The notes beneath the pieces are model-generated. The model ran no database searches, was not told the DNA's origin, and saw nothing but the letters and a program-made list of their open reading frames with translations. Positions 1 through 8,239 of a stretch of 20,116 nucleotides of DNA are shown in pieces (within the stretch, counting starts at the first letter, position 1; each line of letters starts with the position of its first letter). The stretch spans positions 1 to 20,116 of the forward strand of contig NZ_JAVRMB020000190.1 of the NCBI RefSeq assembly GCF_031844845.1, written 5' to 3'. The stretch comes from Endozoicomonas sp031844845. GTDB taxonomy: Bacteria > Pseudomonadota > Gammaproteobacteria > Pseudomonadales > Endozoicomonadaceae. Position numbers and translations under genes: made by a program.

Positions 1-26
1 AAGATAATGCGAAGGCTTTTCATAGA

Positions 27-107
27 GGGTTATTCATTGTGGGTTATTCATTGTGGGTTATTCATTGTGGGTTATTCATTGTGGGTTATTCATTGTGGGT
101 TATTCAT
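27..107. repeat. 14-bp tandem repeat, about 5.8 copies
   Basis: Five perfect copies of the 14-mer GGGTTATTCATTGT (27-96) are followed by an 11-base partial sixth copy. The array lies about 70 bp beyond the 3' end of def. No gene is visible between 1 and 180, so the array is probably intergenic. The identical copies suggest recent expansion by replication slippage. No function is evident. Confidence 0.95.
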
Positions 108-179
108 AAAGAAGCGAGTGGCAACGGTGTTGATATTTACACCGTTGATCTGAAGACCAGTAATTAGTAGGGGATGATT

Positions 180-677
180 TTATCGATTTTTCTTCCCGAG
201 TTTTTTTCGGATACGGTCCTGTTTCAGGCGGGAGAGTGCATCGATAAACAGTTTACCTTCCAGGTGGTCCAGCTCATGCTGAACGCAAACGGCCGCCAGA
301 CCGTCAAAATCTCTGGAGTACTCATTACCGTCACGGTCTAAAGCGGTTAGCCTGACACTGGCATAACGATCCAGCAGCTCATAAAAGCCCGGTATGGATA
401 GACAGCCTTCCTGAAAATCTGATTTTTCATCCCCAATGGCTTCGTAGCCGGGATTAATAAGAACCAGTGGCTCATTACTTTCTTCGGAAAGATCCATAAC
501 CACTATACGTTGATGAATATTCACCTGTGTTGCCGCCAGACCAACGCCGTTAGCGTCATACATGGTCTCCAGCATGTCATCAACGATACGGCGAATATCG
601 TCGTTAACCTCTGCTATCGGCTTGGCAACCGTACGAAGTCTGGGGTCAGGGTATTCAAGAATTTCCAGTAGAGCCAT
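180..677 (-). CDS. def: Peptide deformylase
   Basis: Removes the formyl group from the N-terminal methionine of new proteins; a cytoplasmic metalloenzyme. At 165 aa it has the usual length. All three family motifs are present: GVGLAATQ (residues 44-51), EGCLSIP (90-96, Cys92 as metal ligand) and HELDH (134-138, two His ligands and the catalytic Glu). The reading frame stays open 16 codons upstream (to 725), but the start at 677 (MALLEILEYPDPRLR) matches where family members begin, with a weak GAG-type ribosome site in front. It is divergent from the LysM gene. In related genomes def is followed by fmt and rsmB, which would lie beyond the left edge; here 1-180 holds only the tandem repeat, so that linkage cannot be confirmed. 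Confidence 0.97.
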   Translation of the reverse strand: MALLEILEYPDPRLRTVAKPIAEVNDDIRRIVDDMLETMYDANGVGLAATQVNIHQRIVVMDLSEESNEPLVLINPGYEAIGDEKSDFQEGCLSIPGFYELLDRYASVRLTALDRDGNEYSRDFDGLAAVCVQHELDHLEGKLFIDALSRLKQDRIRKKLGKKNR

Positions 678-1213
678 CAGTGATCTCAGGTTGATAGAAT
701 TAACGAATTTAAAGTGGTTTGGCAAACTCTCAGTATATCTGCAATTTTAGCCTGTACCTAGCAGCGTTGCTGATATGGGGTTATTCCTTAAGCCACCAGG
801 TATTGAGGATCATCGGGTAATCGGTGCCTGTTTCCGGGCGTCGGATATTACTTTGGTGCGCCACCCTGATTTTTTCGGAATGCCATAGTGATTCCAGCGT
901 TTCAAAATGGCTCCTTGAGCCACCAGGTGGAAACTAATAGTAGTAGCCATGATTTTGAGTGCTGATTATTCACGAAGGGGGCTATTATGAGACCTGATCT
1001 TGAGAATTGGGCAGTAAAGCCGAGAACTAAAAGAGAGCCGATTGCTCATAATCGGAGGTGGTTGATACACTATTCCAATAGAGTCTATACAATGGGAATG
1101 TGACACCTCTTCAGTAACTGGTTTGAAGGGGCATGATAGGTTGCATTTCATCAGAAAATTTTTTACCGGCTCAAGGCTTTAAACTAAAAACTATTCAAGG
1201 GATCGGGACGATA
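678..1213. other. Divergent intergenic region between def and the LysM gene
   Basis: This 536-bp stretch should carry the promoters of both divergent genes. The only clear structure is a 16-bp direct repeat with one mismatch, CCTTAAGCCACCAGGT (786-801) and CCTTGAGCCACCAGGT (913-928). The second copy runs into the short palindrome CCACC-A-GGTGG (920-930). No convincing gene or complete promoter is seen. Confidence 0.6.
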
Positions 1214-2251
1214 ATGAGACGCTTTGCTCTGGCAGGAATCCTGCTCTGCATGTCCACACTGGGCCTGGCATCCGATAGCCCGATAAAGTCGGACTCCCCC
1301 AGCAAATATACCGTTGAGAAAGGCGATACCTTGTGGGACATATCCACGACGTTTCTGGACAGCCCATGGTTGTGGCCGGAAATCTGGCATGCCAACCCTC
1401 AGATTAAAAACCCCCACCTGATTTATCCGGGCGATATTGTCAGTCTGGTATACATCAATGGTCAGCCAAGGCTGACGATCTCCAGTCGTGGTGATACCGG
1501 ACGAACCATTAAGCTGAGCCCGAAAATCCGGGTGATGCCCGGTGAGTCGGCCATTCCTGCCATCCCATTGAGTGCGGTTCGCAGTTATTTGCAGGGTGGG
1601 CATGTTTTCTCAAGTGAAGAGCAGTTGAATAACTCGCCCTATGTTTTTGCATCTAAAGATGGAAGACTGGCTTCAGCTGCAGGCGATAAAGTTTATGCCC
1701 GGGGAAACTTTGCCGGACAGAACATTCGATTTGATATTGTTCGCCGTGGTGATCAGATCGTTGATCCTGAGACAAACGAACTTCTTGGCCTTATTGGTAT
1801 TGATGTCGGAACCATCAACCTTAGCCGGGTTAAAGAAGATATTGCCTCGATGGTCATCCAGGAAAGCAAAATGGAGCTGAAACCTGGTGATCGTCTGGTA
1901 AGACAGGACGCTAATGGTCTTGTGACGACCTTTTTCCCAAGAGCTCCCGACGCTCCTATAGAAGGTATCGTCACCGCTAACCTTGGTAATGCTACAAAAA
2001 TCGCCAGGTTTGATACGGTGGTTATCAATAAAGGAGAGCGGGAAAGCCTTCGACAAGGTGATGTTCTGGCGATATACCGGCAGGCAGAAAAAGCCATTGA
2101 CCCTTTTACCAATGAAGCCGTTTCCCTGCCATCAGAAAGGATTGGCCTGGTGATGGTTTATCGACCTTTTGAAAAAATGAGCTATGGTATTGTGCTATCA
2201 GCAAAAGAGGATATTGAAGTTGGCTATATCCTCAAAAGCCCACAACTATAA
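1214..2251 (+). CDS. Secreted LysM-domain protein
   Basis: A 345-aa protein with an N-terminal signal peptide (residues 1-20, MRRFALAGILL...LAS) and one LysM domain at about 31-80 (YTVEKGDTLWDIS ... NPHLIYPGDIV), a module that binds peptidoglycan glycan strands. The remaining ~260 residues have no recognised motif but resemble, from memory, the conserved LysM protein encoded between def and dprA in Pseudomonas (PA0020 type). It probably acts in the periplasm or at the envelope. The frame is open from 1133, but 1214 gives a proper signal peptide and has GGGA five bases upstream. It is separated from dprA by a mobile inverted-repeat element. Confidence 0.93.
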   Translation: MRRFALAGILLCMSTLGLASDSPIKSDSPSKYTVEKGDTLWDISTTFLDSPWLWPEIWHANPQIKNPHLIYPGDIVSLVYINGQPRLTISSRGDTGRTIKLSPKIRVMPGESAIPAIPLSAVRSYLQGGHVFSSEEQLNNSPYVFASKDGRLASAAGDKVYARGNFAGQNIRFDIVRRGDQIVDPETNELLGLIGIDVGTINLSRVKEDIASMVIQESKMELKPGDRLVRQDANGLVTTFFPRAPDAPIEGIVTANLGNATKIARFDTVVINKGERESLRQGDVLAIYRQAEKAIDPFTNEAVSLPSERIGLVMVYRPFEKMSYGIVLSAKEDIEVGYILKSPQL

Positions 2252-2364
2252 ATGAATACATAATCGAAGATCTCAATTTACACCCCGGATGTTTTGCAGG
2301 GTGCTTCATTGGATGTGAGGTTTGTTTTGGCAAATCTGTCAATAACCAGAATAAGACACATAAC

Positions 2365-2481
2365 GAGGTTGTCCAAAAGGGATAATTAACACCCAACCGT
2401 CATCCCCGCGATGGATTCCCGCCTTCGCGGGAAAGACGACAGTGGTATAAATCAGTATTTAAAACTTTTTGTGACACCCTC
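2365..2481. mobile_element. MITE-like element, copy 1, with 5-bp target duplication
   Basis: A 117-bp non-coding element with imperfect terminal inverted repeats: the left end reads GAGGTTGTCCAAAAGG and the right end, reverse complemented, GAGGGTGTCACAAAAAG. It is flanked on both sides by ATAAC (2360-2364 and 2482-2486), a perfect 5-bp target duplication. The interior carries GTCATCCCCGCG and a CGCGGG-type inverted repeat. The second copy at 19596-19721 shares both ends and the interior. It sits 11 bp before the dprA start and may affect dprA transcription. The mobilising transposase is not in the window. Confidence 0.88.
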
Positions 2482-2492
2482 ATAACGCCGGA

Positions 2493-3638
2493 ATGAGAAT
2501 ATCAATGATATACACGGATACAAGCCAGAAGGATTGGCTGCAACTGGTTCCCTGGCTGACACTTTCCCTGATCCCCGGTTTGGGTCCTGTCAAGTCTGGC
2601 CAGCTTATTGAGCGGTTTAATCACCCGAGCCAATTATTCTCTTATTCTCTGGATGAACTGAAAACAATAATTCCAGCTAATTTGGCCTACTTGCTGGTCA
2701 ACGCGCATCGTGATCCTGTCATACAAAAACAACTGAACCTGACCCGGGTCTGGTTTCAGTCCAGTGAAGCTCACACGGTTATAACGCCAGACTCACCACT
2801 TTATCCTAAAGCACTGAAAGAACTTCCTGATGCACCGGTTGTGCTTTATGTGATTGGCAATAGCCGCCTGATCAGTGAGCCTCAACTGGGCGTTGTTGGT
2901 AGCCGAAGGCCTACCCCGAATGGACGCAGGGTTGCCCTGGAGTTTAGTGAACATTTATCCAGAAGTGGTCTGGTGATCACCAGTGGCATGGCTCTCGGGA
3001 TTGATGCTGCAGCACATCAGGGAGTTCTTGGGTGTTACGGTGGAACGGTTGCTGTTCTGGGGACCGGGGTAGACCAGATTTATCCGGTCCGACATAAAGA
3101 CCTCTATCAACTTATTGCCAGCCAGGGCGCATTGGTCAGTGAGTTTCCTTTGGGAACCAAACCATTTGCTGGCAACTTCCCACGAAGGAATCGTATTTTA
3201 TCGGGTTTGTCACTGGGTGTTCTGGTGGTTGAAGCCGCTCTTGAAAGCGGCTCATTGATCTCGGCCAGACTGGCAGCAGAACAGGGGCGTGAGGTATTTG
3301 CCATTCCGGGCTCGGTACTGAATCCATTGAGCCGGGGGTGTCACAAACTGATTCGGGAAGGTGCGGTTCTGGTTGAAAGTCCCGATGATATATTGATTGA
3401 GCTGGCACCACAGCTGCATGGTGTTATGAATGAATTTTCGCCTTCCACTTCCTGTAGAAAAGAGACCGATCCACTGCGACTGAAAGTCATCGAAGTTATG
3501 GGTTTTGATGTGGTCAGTACTGACCACATCTGTGCATTATCCGGAGTTCCTTTTGCTGAACTGTCAGTAGTTCTCACAGAAATGGAACTTGATGGCGTGA
3601 TTGAGTCGACACCAGGTGGTTTTATCCGCTTGGGTTAG
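2493..3638 (+). CDS. dprA: DNA processing protein DprA/Smf
   Basis: DprA binds incoming single-stranded DNA during transformation and loads RecA; many non-competent bacteria keep it. The 381-aa protein has an N-terminal helical (SAM-like) region (15-75), the Rossmann-fold DprA core (about 95-305) with VVGSRRPTPNG (134-143), TSGMALGIDAAAH (163-175), FPRRNRILSGLS (229-240) and ESGSLISARLA (251-261), and a C-terminal winged-helix region (about 325-381). A second in-frame ATG at 2505 has GAGAA seven bases upstream, so the true start could be either. Both starts lie immediately downstream of the MITE, so the element separates dprA from the LysM gene and probably carries part of its leader. Confidence 0.96.
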   Translation: MRISMIYTDTSQKDWLQLVPWLTLSLIPGLGPVKSGQLIERFNHPSQLFSYSLDELKTIIPANLAYLLVNAHRDPVIQKQLNLTRVWFQSSEAHTVITPDSPLYPKALKELPDAPVVLYVIGNSRLISEPQLGVVGSRRPTPNGRRVALEFSEHLSRSGLVITSGMALGIDAAAHQGVLGCYGGTVAVLGTGVDQIYPVRHKDLYQLIASQGALVSEFPLGTKPFAGNFPRRNRILSGLSLGVLVVEAALESGSLISARLAAEQGREVFAIPGSVLNPLSRGCHKLIREGAVLVESPDDILIELAPQLHGVMNEFSPSTSCRKETDPLRLKVIEVMGFDVVSTDHICALSGVPFAELSVVLTEMELDGVIESTPGGFIRLG

Positions 3639-4173
3639 GTGTTTGTTGATATAAGAACGTTTTATATTATTCTCGGAGGTTTTTAAAGCACATGATAATA
3701 CAGCCATGGTTGTATTATTATTGATAAATATAAATAAGTAGATGTTTTTTAATGAAAAGAAAATAATTGTATGTCTAATCAATTTAACTATTTTATAAAA
3801 AATACATTTAAGTATTTCTGATGGATATTCGTGAGTCAAGTGATGAGAAAAGAGTGCAACTATCAATAGGGATGTGTTGCTTTATTAAGCTCATGGATTT
3901 ATCAGTAAATTTTTAGATTGTTTTATTCACTGGCAACATTTTTATACACACTAAAATTGAAATTTTGATGATGGTTGTAAACGGCAGAAGCCGTACGTGA
4001 ATGAATATCTACGATGAACAATTTACAAATTATTATTCGTAATCGTAATAAATGGCGTAGATAAGAGTGGTAGGTAAAATAACGAACGTATAGGCAGGCT
4101 TGTTTCGCCAATCGGTCTTTTATTCATATTGCTGTGTATTTATTTTAATCACCAAATCAATGGATTTTAAAAT
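3639..4173. other. AT-rich intergenic region
   Basis: A 535-bp stretch clearly more AT-rich than the flanking housekeeping genes. Short reading frames on the minus strand have no recognisable domain or ribosome site. Several TATAAT-like hexamers occur by composition alone. The change in composition begins right after dprA and continues into the next gene, consistent with an acquired segment. Confidence 0.5.
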
Positions 4174-5472
4174 ATGCAACCAGTTTCAAATCAAAATGCT
4201 GTTACGATGATGTCTGGTCTTTCTGATTCGAATCAAAATGCGGGTGTTACTCGTGATTCTCGTGGTATTGCCAAATCTGAAACGTCGACCTTGTATTGTC
4301 CTAAATCGAATGTACACTCATCCTCAAATGGAAGTGGATCTCTTGGCTGGTCGGGAAAAATTGTAACACTTCTGGCTGGGCTTAGTCTAATAAAAGGGGG
4401 TGGATGCACTACCACTGATTCTACAGCTATTATGTCAGGCTCCACGAGCACTACCGGGGAAATGATGGATATGCAAAATGCCATGAAGAGTCTTGCGAAT
4501 GGGGCACAAGAAGCAATGATGATGGATCCTGATCCTGATGTACGGCCATGTTTAAATAAATATACATTTGGAGAGCTGGCACAAGTGTTGAACTTTGAAA
4601 ATTTGGATTGCACTTATAATGAGGCAGAATATTGCCCTATCAGTGTCCCTCATAACTACACTGAGAAGTTGACCTTAATGGAGCAGGATTTTTGTGATGT
4701 TTTGTGGCTTACGTCTCTGTATCACATGGGACCATCGGGTTTTGCGGAGGATTATAGTGCTTTGGGAATTGAAGAATTTGACACGAATACGGCGCCTATT
4801 CCACCATTTATACAGGCAGTTTTTGAACAATTCTGTCTTGGAGGGGGAGAAGTCTTGGTAGAGAGCCCAAAAAACATTGATCAGGCAGCGATGGCAGAGT
4901 TTGTTAATGAAATAGGAATGAGTGTACCAATTTATGATTCTTCACCAAATGGTATAGATTTAGTTTCAAAAATTCAGTATATAAAAAATCCCCATACGCT
5001 TCAGACTATGGAACTATTCTTGAATGAGCCTATGTTGTCTGAAGATGATTTAATCCAAGCTTTTTCATTAGATAAATTAGATAACTCAGATTATAGTCTT
5101 GAAGATGCAGCAAATTTGATTGATAGCGGAGAGTTGGGAAGAGGTAAGCGGTCCACTACTAGAAGCATGACAATAATAGAAGCGGGGAAATATTACAACG
5201 AAGCAACTGGTGGGGGGACGCTTATGATGGAAGACGTTATGGGCTTATTGACAGGGGAGCCACTATCGGAAGAACAGATAGCACACCTGGAAGGTATATG
5301 TATTGCTGAAGCTAAGTCGAGAGGCGTGAGTGGCGGTGCAGCGGCTGGCATTGCCTTCATTACTGCATTAATAACAGGCACTGCTGCTAGCGTTCTCGGT
5401 TACTTTCTGGGTAAGCATAAGGGTTCCTCTGAGGCCTCTTTAAAGCCAGCATATCAATCAGTGGAAATGTAA
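4174..5472 (+). CDS. Hypothetical protein with two hydrophobic segments and a polybasic site
   Basis: I do not recognise this 432-aa family. Residues 1-60 are polar and rich in Ser, Asn and Thr. A hydrophobic segment follows (62-76, KIVTLLAGLSLIKGG, then Cys78), then a ~310-residue acidic region with several cysteines (126, 146, 154, 174, 221), a strong membrane helix (387-412, GGAAAGIAFITALITG...) and a short tail ending AYQSVEM. There is no classical signal peptide at the extreme N-terminus, and GGGC is a poor lipobox. Residues 323-326 are RGKR, a furin-type motif, about 60 residues before the membrane helix. The layout resembles that of the two LDLa proteins in this window. No strong ribosome site precedes ATG 4174. 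Codon use is AT-richer than in its neighbours, suggesting acquisition. Confidence 0.8.
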   Translation: MQPVSNQNAVTMMSGLSDSNQNAGVTRDSRGIAKSETSTLYCPKSNVHSSSNGSGSLGWSGKIVTLLAGLSLIKGGGCTTTDSTAIMSGSTSTTGEMMDMQNAMKSLANGAQEAMMMDPDPDVRPCLNKYTFGELAQVLNFENLDCTYNEAEYCPISVPHNYTEKLTLMEQDFCDVLWLTSLYHMGPSGFAEDYSALGIEEFDTNTAPIPPFIQAVFEQFCLGGGEVLVESPKNIDQAAMAEFVNEIGMSVPIYDSSPNGIDLVSKIQYIKNPHTLQTMELFLNEPMLSEDDLIQAFSLDKLDNSDYSLEDAANLIDSGELGRGKRSTTRSMTIIEAGKYYNEATGGGTLMMEDVMGLLTGEPLSEEQIAHLEGICIAEAKSRGVSGGAAAGIAFITALITGTAASVLGYFLGKHKGSSEASLKPAYQSVEM

Positions 5473-5782
5473 GAGCCGGATCAGAGTAAGAAAGCTTGAA
5501 TATGTCTCGGTTTAGATAACTGTGGTCAGCAGCAAGCTTTCCCAATTACGCCAACCAAATTAGTAATGTAGATTGTCTGAGTCCTCAAGAATTTCACGAT
5601 CATGGAAGATAGCCTCTTGGCAGTTGCTCGGCTCAATCTGCGTCCTCAATCCATCTCAGTGAAACCATTTACTGGTCATTTCTGAGAAACGGGAGGAATT
5701 GTCTTCTAACTGTTTCTACTGGAATTCTCTTGTTAGACTAGCGAGCCTTACCGGGCATGTTTCCTCTGAGAGAATTTGTTGC
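5473..5782. other. Intergenic region before tsaC
   Basis: The stretch contains a 9-bp inverted repeat, GAAAGCTTG (5490-5498) with CAAGCTTTC (5533-5541) around a 34-base loop, not followed by a T-run. A purine-rich GGGAGGAA at 5691-5698 abuts an in-frame TTG (5699) that would add 28 residues to TsaC. Those residues do not resemble the family, so this start is not favoured. Confidence 0.45.
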
Positions 5783-6337
5783 ATGATGGATGTTAGTCAA
5801 GCTGGCAGGGTAATCAGAAATGGCGGCGTTATTGCTTATCCTACCGAGGCTGTCTGGGGACTGGGGTGTGACCCATGGAACCGGCAGGCGGTGTATCGGG
5901 TTCTTGAACTCAAGCAGCGGCCCGTAGAGAAAGGAGTAATACTGGCTGGCTCTTCGGAAGATCAGTTTACAGCTCTGCTTGACCCACTTTCCCCAAAGGA
6001 AAGAGCCAGACTGAAGTCCACATGGCCTGGTCCCTATACCTGGCTGATTCCAGATCCTGATGGCTGGGCGCCAGATTGGGTCAGAGGACAGTTTGATACG
6101 GTTGCAGTACGCATCAGTGCCCACCCTATAGTGAAGGCATTGTGTGAGGCAACTGGGCATCCGATAGTTTCTACCTCTGCAAATCTTGCCGGCAAAGAAC
6201 CGCTGTTAACTTTCTCAGCTATTGAGGAGGAATTTGGCGGTCTACTTGATGCTATAGTTCCCGGTGATACCGGGGAACAGAAAATACCCTCAATAATTCA
6301 AGACCTGCGATCCGGTGAACTAGTGCGTGCTGGTTAA
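5783..6337 (+). CDS. tsaC: Threonylcarbamoyl-AMP synthase
   Basis: Makes threonylcarbamoyl-AMP from threonine, bicarbonate and ATP, the first step of t6A37 modification of ANN-decoding tRNAs. The 184-aa YrdC-fold protein has the expected length. Visible motifs are VIAYPTEAVWGLGCDP (16-31), LELKQRPVEKG (41-51, the basic KxR patch) and STSANLAG further on. The start at 5783 (or the adjacent ATG at 5786) fits family N-termini; GAGAG lies about ten bases upstream. The frame extends back to TTG 5699 without family similarity. It begins a same-strand cluster with hemF and aroE, as in Pseudomonas, though the qor gene found there between tsaC and hemF is absent here. Confidence 0.95.
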   Translation: MMDVSQAGRVIRNGGVIAYPTEAVWGLGCDPWNRQAVYRVLELKQRPVEKGVILAGSSEDQFTALLDPLSPKERARLKSTWPGPYTWLIPDPDGWAPDWVRGQFDTVAVRISAHPIVKALCEATGHPIVSTSANLAGKEPLLTFSAIEEEFGGLLDAIVPGDTGEQKIPSIIQDLRSGELVRAG

Positions 6338-6375
6338 ACCGGTCACGATCATCATTAATAAAGGTTTCTTCCAAG

Positions 6376-7284
6376 ATGTCAGAACCATCCATTGATCTCG
6401 TAAAACAATACCTTCTGGCATTACAGAACCGAATATGTACAGCTATTGAGGCAGAAGAAACGGAAGGCTCCTTTAGAGAAGATCAGTGGGATTATCACGG
6501 AGGTGGCGGAGGAAAGGCCAGGATTATTGAAGGCGGCAAGGTTTTTGAAAAAGCCGGTGTCAACTTCTCTTATGTCAAAGGAAACAACCTGCCTGCAAGC
6601 TCTACCGCCCATCGTCCACAATTGGCTGGAAGAAGTTTTGAGGCCATGGGTGTCTCTCTGGTAATCCATCCGCAGAACCCATTCGTGCCAACATCCCATG
6701 CCAACGTGCGAATGCTGATCGCCCATAAAGAAGGGGAAGACCCTATCTGGTGGTTTGGTGGCGGGTATGATCTGACACCTTACTATGGTTTTGAAGAAGA
6801 TTGTCAGCACTGGCATCAAACGGCAAAGAGCACTTGCGAGCCCTTTGGTGAGGATGTTTATCCACGGTATAAAAAGTGGTGTGATGACTATTTTTTTCTT
6901 AAGCACCGTAACGAACCCAGAGGTGTCGGTGGTCTGTTTTTCGATGATCTGAATGAGTGGCCATTTGAACAGTGTTTTGAGTTTATGCAGGCAGTTGGTG
7001 ACAGCTATGTTGATGCGTATCTGCCCATTGTTCAACGCCGCAAAGCGCTTCCTTATACCGAACAGAACAAGCGGTTTCAGGAATATCGTCGAGGGCGCTA
7101 TGTTGAGTTCAACCTGATTTATGACCGTGGAACACTGTTTGGATTGCAATCGGGTGGTCGCACAGAGTCTATTCTGATGTCTCTGCCTCCTCATGTACGC
7201 TGGGATTACCATTGGAATCCTGAGCCGGGCACTGAAGAGGCTCGCCTGTATGACGAATTCTTAAAAGCAAAAGACTGGGTATAA
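6376..7284 (+). CDS. hemF: Oxygen-dependent coproporphyrinogen-III oxidase
   Basis: Converts coproporphyrinogen III to protoporphyrinogen IX using O2, a late step of haem synthesis in the cytoplasm. At 302 aa it is full length. Family signatures include GGGGKARIIEGGKVFEKAG (42-60), NPFVPTSHANVR (101-112), WWFGGGYDLTPYYG (125-138), RGVGGLFFDDL and, near the C-terminus, FNLIYDRGTLFGLQSGGR. The conserved histidines at 98, 108, 145 and 177 correspond to those described for E. coli HemF. It lies 38 bp after tsaC and 12 bp before aroE and is probably co-transcribed with both. AAAGG lies about 12 bases upstream of the ATG. Confidence 0.98.
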   Translation: MSEPSIDLVKQYLLALQNRICTAIEAEETEGSFREDQWDYHGGGGGKARIIEGGKVFEKAGVNFSYVKGNNLPASSTAHRPQLAGRSFEAMGVSLVIHPQNPFVPTSHANVRMLIAHKEGEDPIWWFGGGYDLTPYYGFEEDCQHWHQTAKSTCEPFGEDVYPRYKKWCDDYFFLKHRNEPRGVGGLFFDDLNEWPFEQCFEFMQAVGDSYVDAYLPIVQRRKALPYTEQNKRFQEYRRGRYVEFNLIYDRGTLFGLQSGGRTESILMSLPPHVRWDYHWNPEPGTEEARLYDEFLKAKDWV

Positions 7285-7296
7285 GAGGATTAGACA

Positions 7297-8124
7297 ATGG
7301 CCGGACCAGTAGACAGCTACGCGGTAATGGGGAATCCCATTGCCCACAGTAAGTCACCAGTAATACATACACTGTTTGCCGATCAGACCGGTCAGAACCT
7401 GCGTTACACCGCCAATCGTGTAGAAACAGGGGGGTTTCAGAAAGCAGTAGAAGACTTTTTCAAAAATGGTGATCTGGGATTAAGTATCACCGTGCCTTTT
7501 AAGGAAGAGGCGTGGCAGTTAGCTGAGAAGAGAACATCGCGAGCTGAAAAAGCGGGTGCTGTTAATACCCTCTGGCAGGATGAGCAAGGTCAACTGCATG
7601 GCGATAACACCGATGGGCTTGGTCTGGTTGCTGACCTTAAAGAAAACAATGGTGTGCCTATCAAAGGTGCCAGAATCCTGATTCTTGGTGCTGGTGGTGC
7701 GGTTAGAGGTGTTCTTGAACCCATACTTGCAGAGCAGCCTGCTGAATTGGTAATAGCCAATCGCACATTGAGTAAGGCTGAGACTCTGGTTGAGCTATTT
7801 CCCGGTATGCCCATTTCTTCCAGCAGTTTCGAAACCATTGAAGGCCGGTTTGATCTGATTATCAATGGCACTGCCGCCAGCCTTCAGGGTGCGCTTCCGC
7901 CGGTTCCTGAACCTATCGTCGATCAGAACACCTGTTGTTATGACATGATGTATGGTTCGGAAGAAACCGTATTTAACCGTTGGTGCCGGGAGCAGGGCGC
8001 CGCAAAAACCATCGATGGACTGGGTATGCTGGTTGAACAGGCCGCAGAGCAGTTTGCCATCTGGCGTGGAGTTCGACCGGAGACTGGCAAGGTTCTGGAT
8101 CTGTTGCGCAGGGACATTACGTAA
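7297..8124 (+). CDS. aroE: Shikimate dehydrogenase
   Basis: Reduces 3-dehydroshikimate to shikimate with NADPH in aromatic amino acid synthesis. At 275 aa it is full length. It shows the substrate loop NPIAHSKSP (13-21), SITVPFK with the catalytic Lys69, KAGAVNT (85-91), GDNTDG with the catalytic Asp106, the glycine-rich dinucleotide loop LGAGGAVRGV and the NADP-type ANRT motif. The AGAGGA ribosome site overlaps the end of hemF, 12 bp upstream, indicating translation as one operon. It is convergent with the gene at 8227-9861, with a perfect palindrome between them. Confidence 0.98.
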   Translation: MAGPVDSYAVMGNPIAHSKSPVIHTLFADQTGQNLRYTANRVETGGFQKAVEDFFKNGDLGLSITVPFKEEAWQLAEKRTSRAEKAGAVNTLWQDEQGQLHGDNTDGLGLVADLKENNGVPIKGARILILGAGGAVRGVLEPILAEQPAELVIANRTLSKAETLVELFPGMPISSSSFETIEGRFDLIINGTAASLQGALPPVPEPIVDQNTCCYDMMYGSEETVFNRWCREQGAAKTIDGLGMLVEQAAEQFAIWRGVRPETGKVLDLLRRDIT

Positions 8125-8215
8125 TAAAAGTTGGCTGATTATCAGGCAGGTGCCGCATAGCATGTTTAGTGAATAATAGATTGCGAATATTTCAACCACT
8201 AACGTCAATGTAGCC

Positions 8216-8239
8216 AACCACCGGCTTTAGCCGGTGGTT
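8216..8239. terminator. Perfect palindrome at the convergent gene ends
   Basis: AACCACCGGC, loop TTTA, GCCGGTGGTT: a perfect 10-bp GC-rich stem with a 4-base loop. It could stop transcription from both aroE and the minus-strand gene, although neither strand has a good T-run after it. The stop codon of the minus-strand gene (8227-8229) lies in the loop. Similar hairpins occur in dispersed REP-like repeats and at IS200/IS605 ends, but no transposase is present. Confidence 0.6.

Noticed and set aside
27..107. Tandem repeats considered as a CRISPR array
   Set aside because: The 14-bp units are contiguous with no spacers and no cas genes are nearby; the same applies to the heptamers at 12544-12669.
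4236..4407. The 4174 protein as a lipoprotein (SLIKGGGC, Cys78)
   Set aside because: The residues before Cys do not fit the lipobox, and about 60 polar residues precede the hydrophobic segment.
6859..6867. DnaA-box-like TTATCCACG inside hemF
   Set aside because: A single near match inside a conserved coding sequence, without a cluster or AT-rich unwinding region, is not an origin.
6421..7212. 263-codon minus-strand frame opposite hemF
   Set aside because: It is antisense to a well-conserved enzyme gene and shows no domain or ribosome site.
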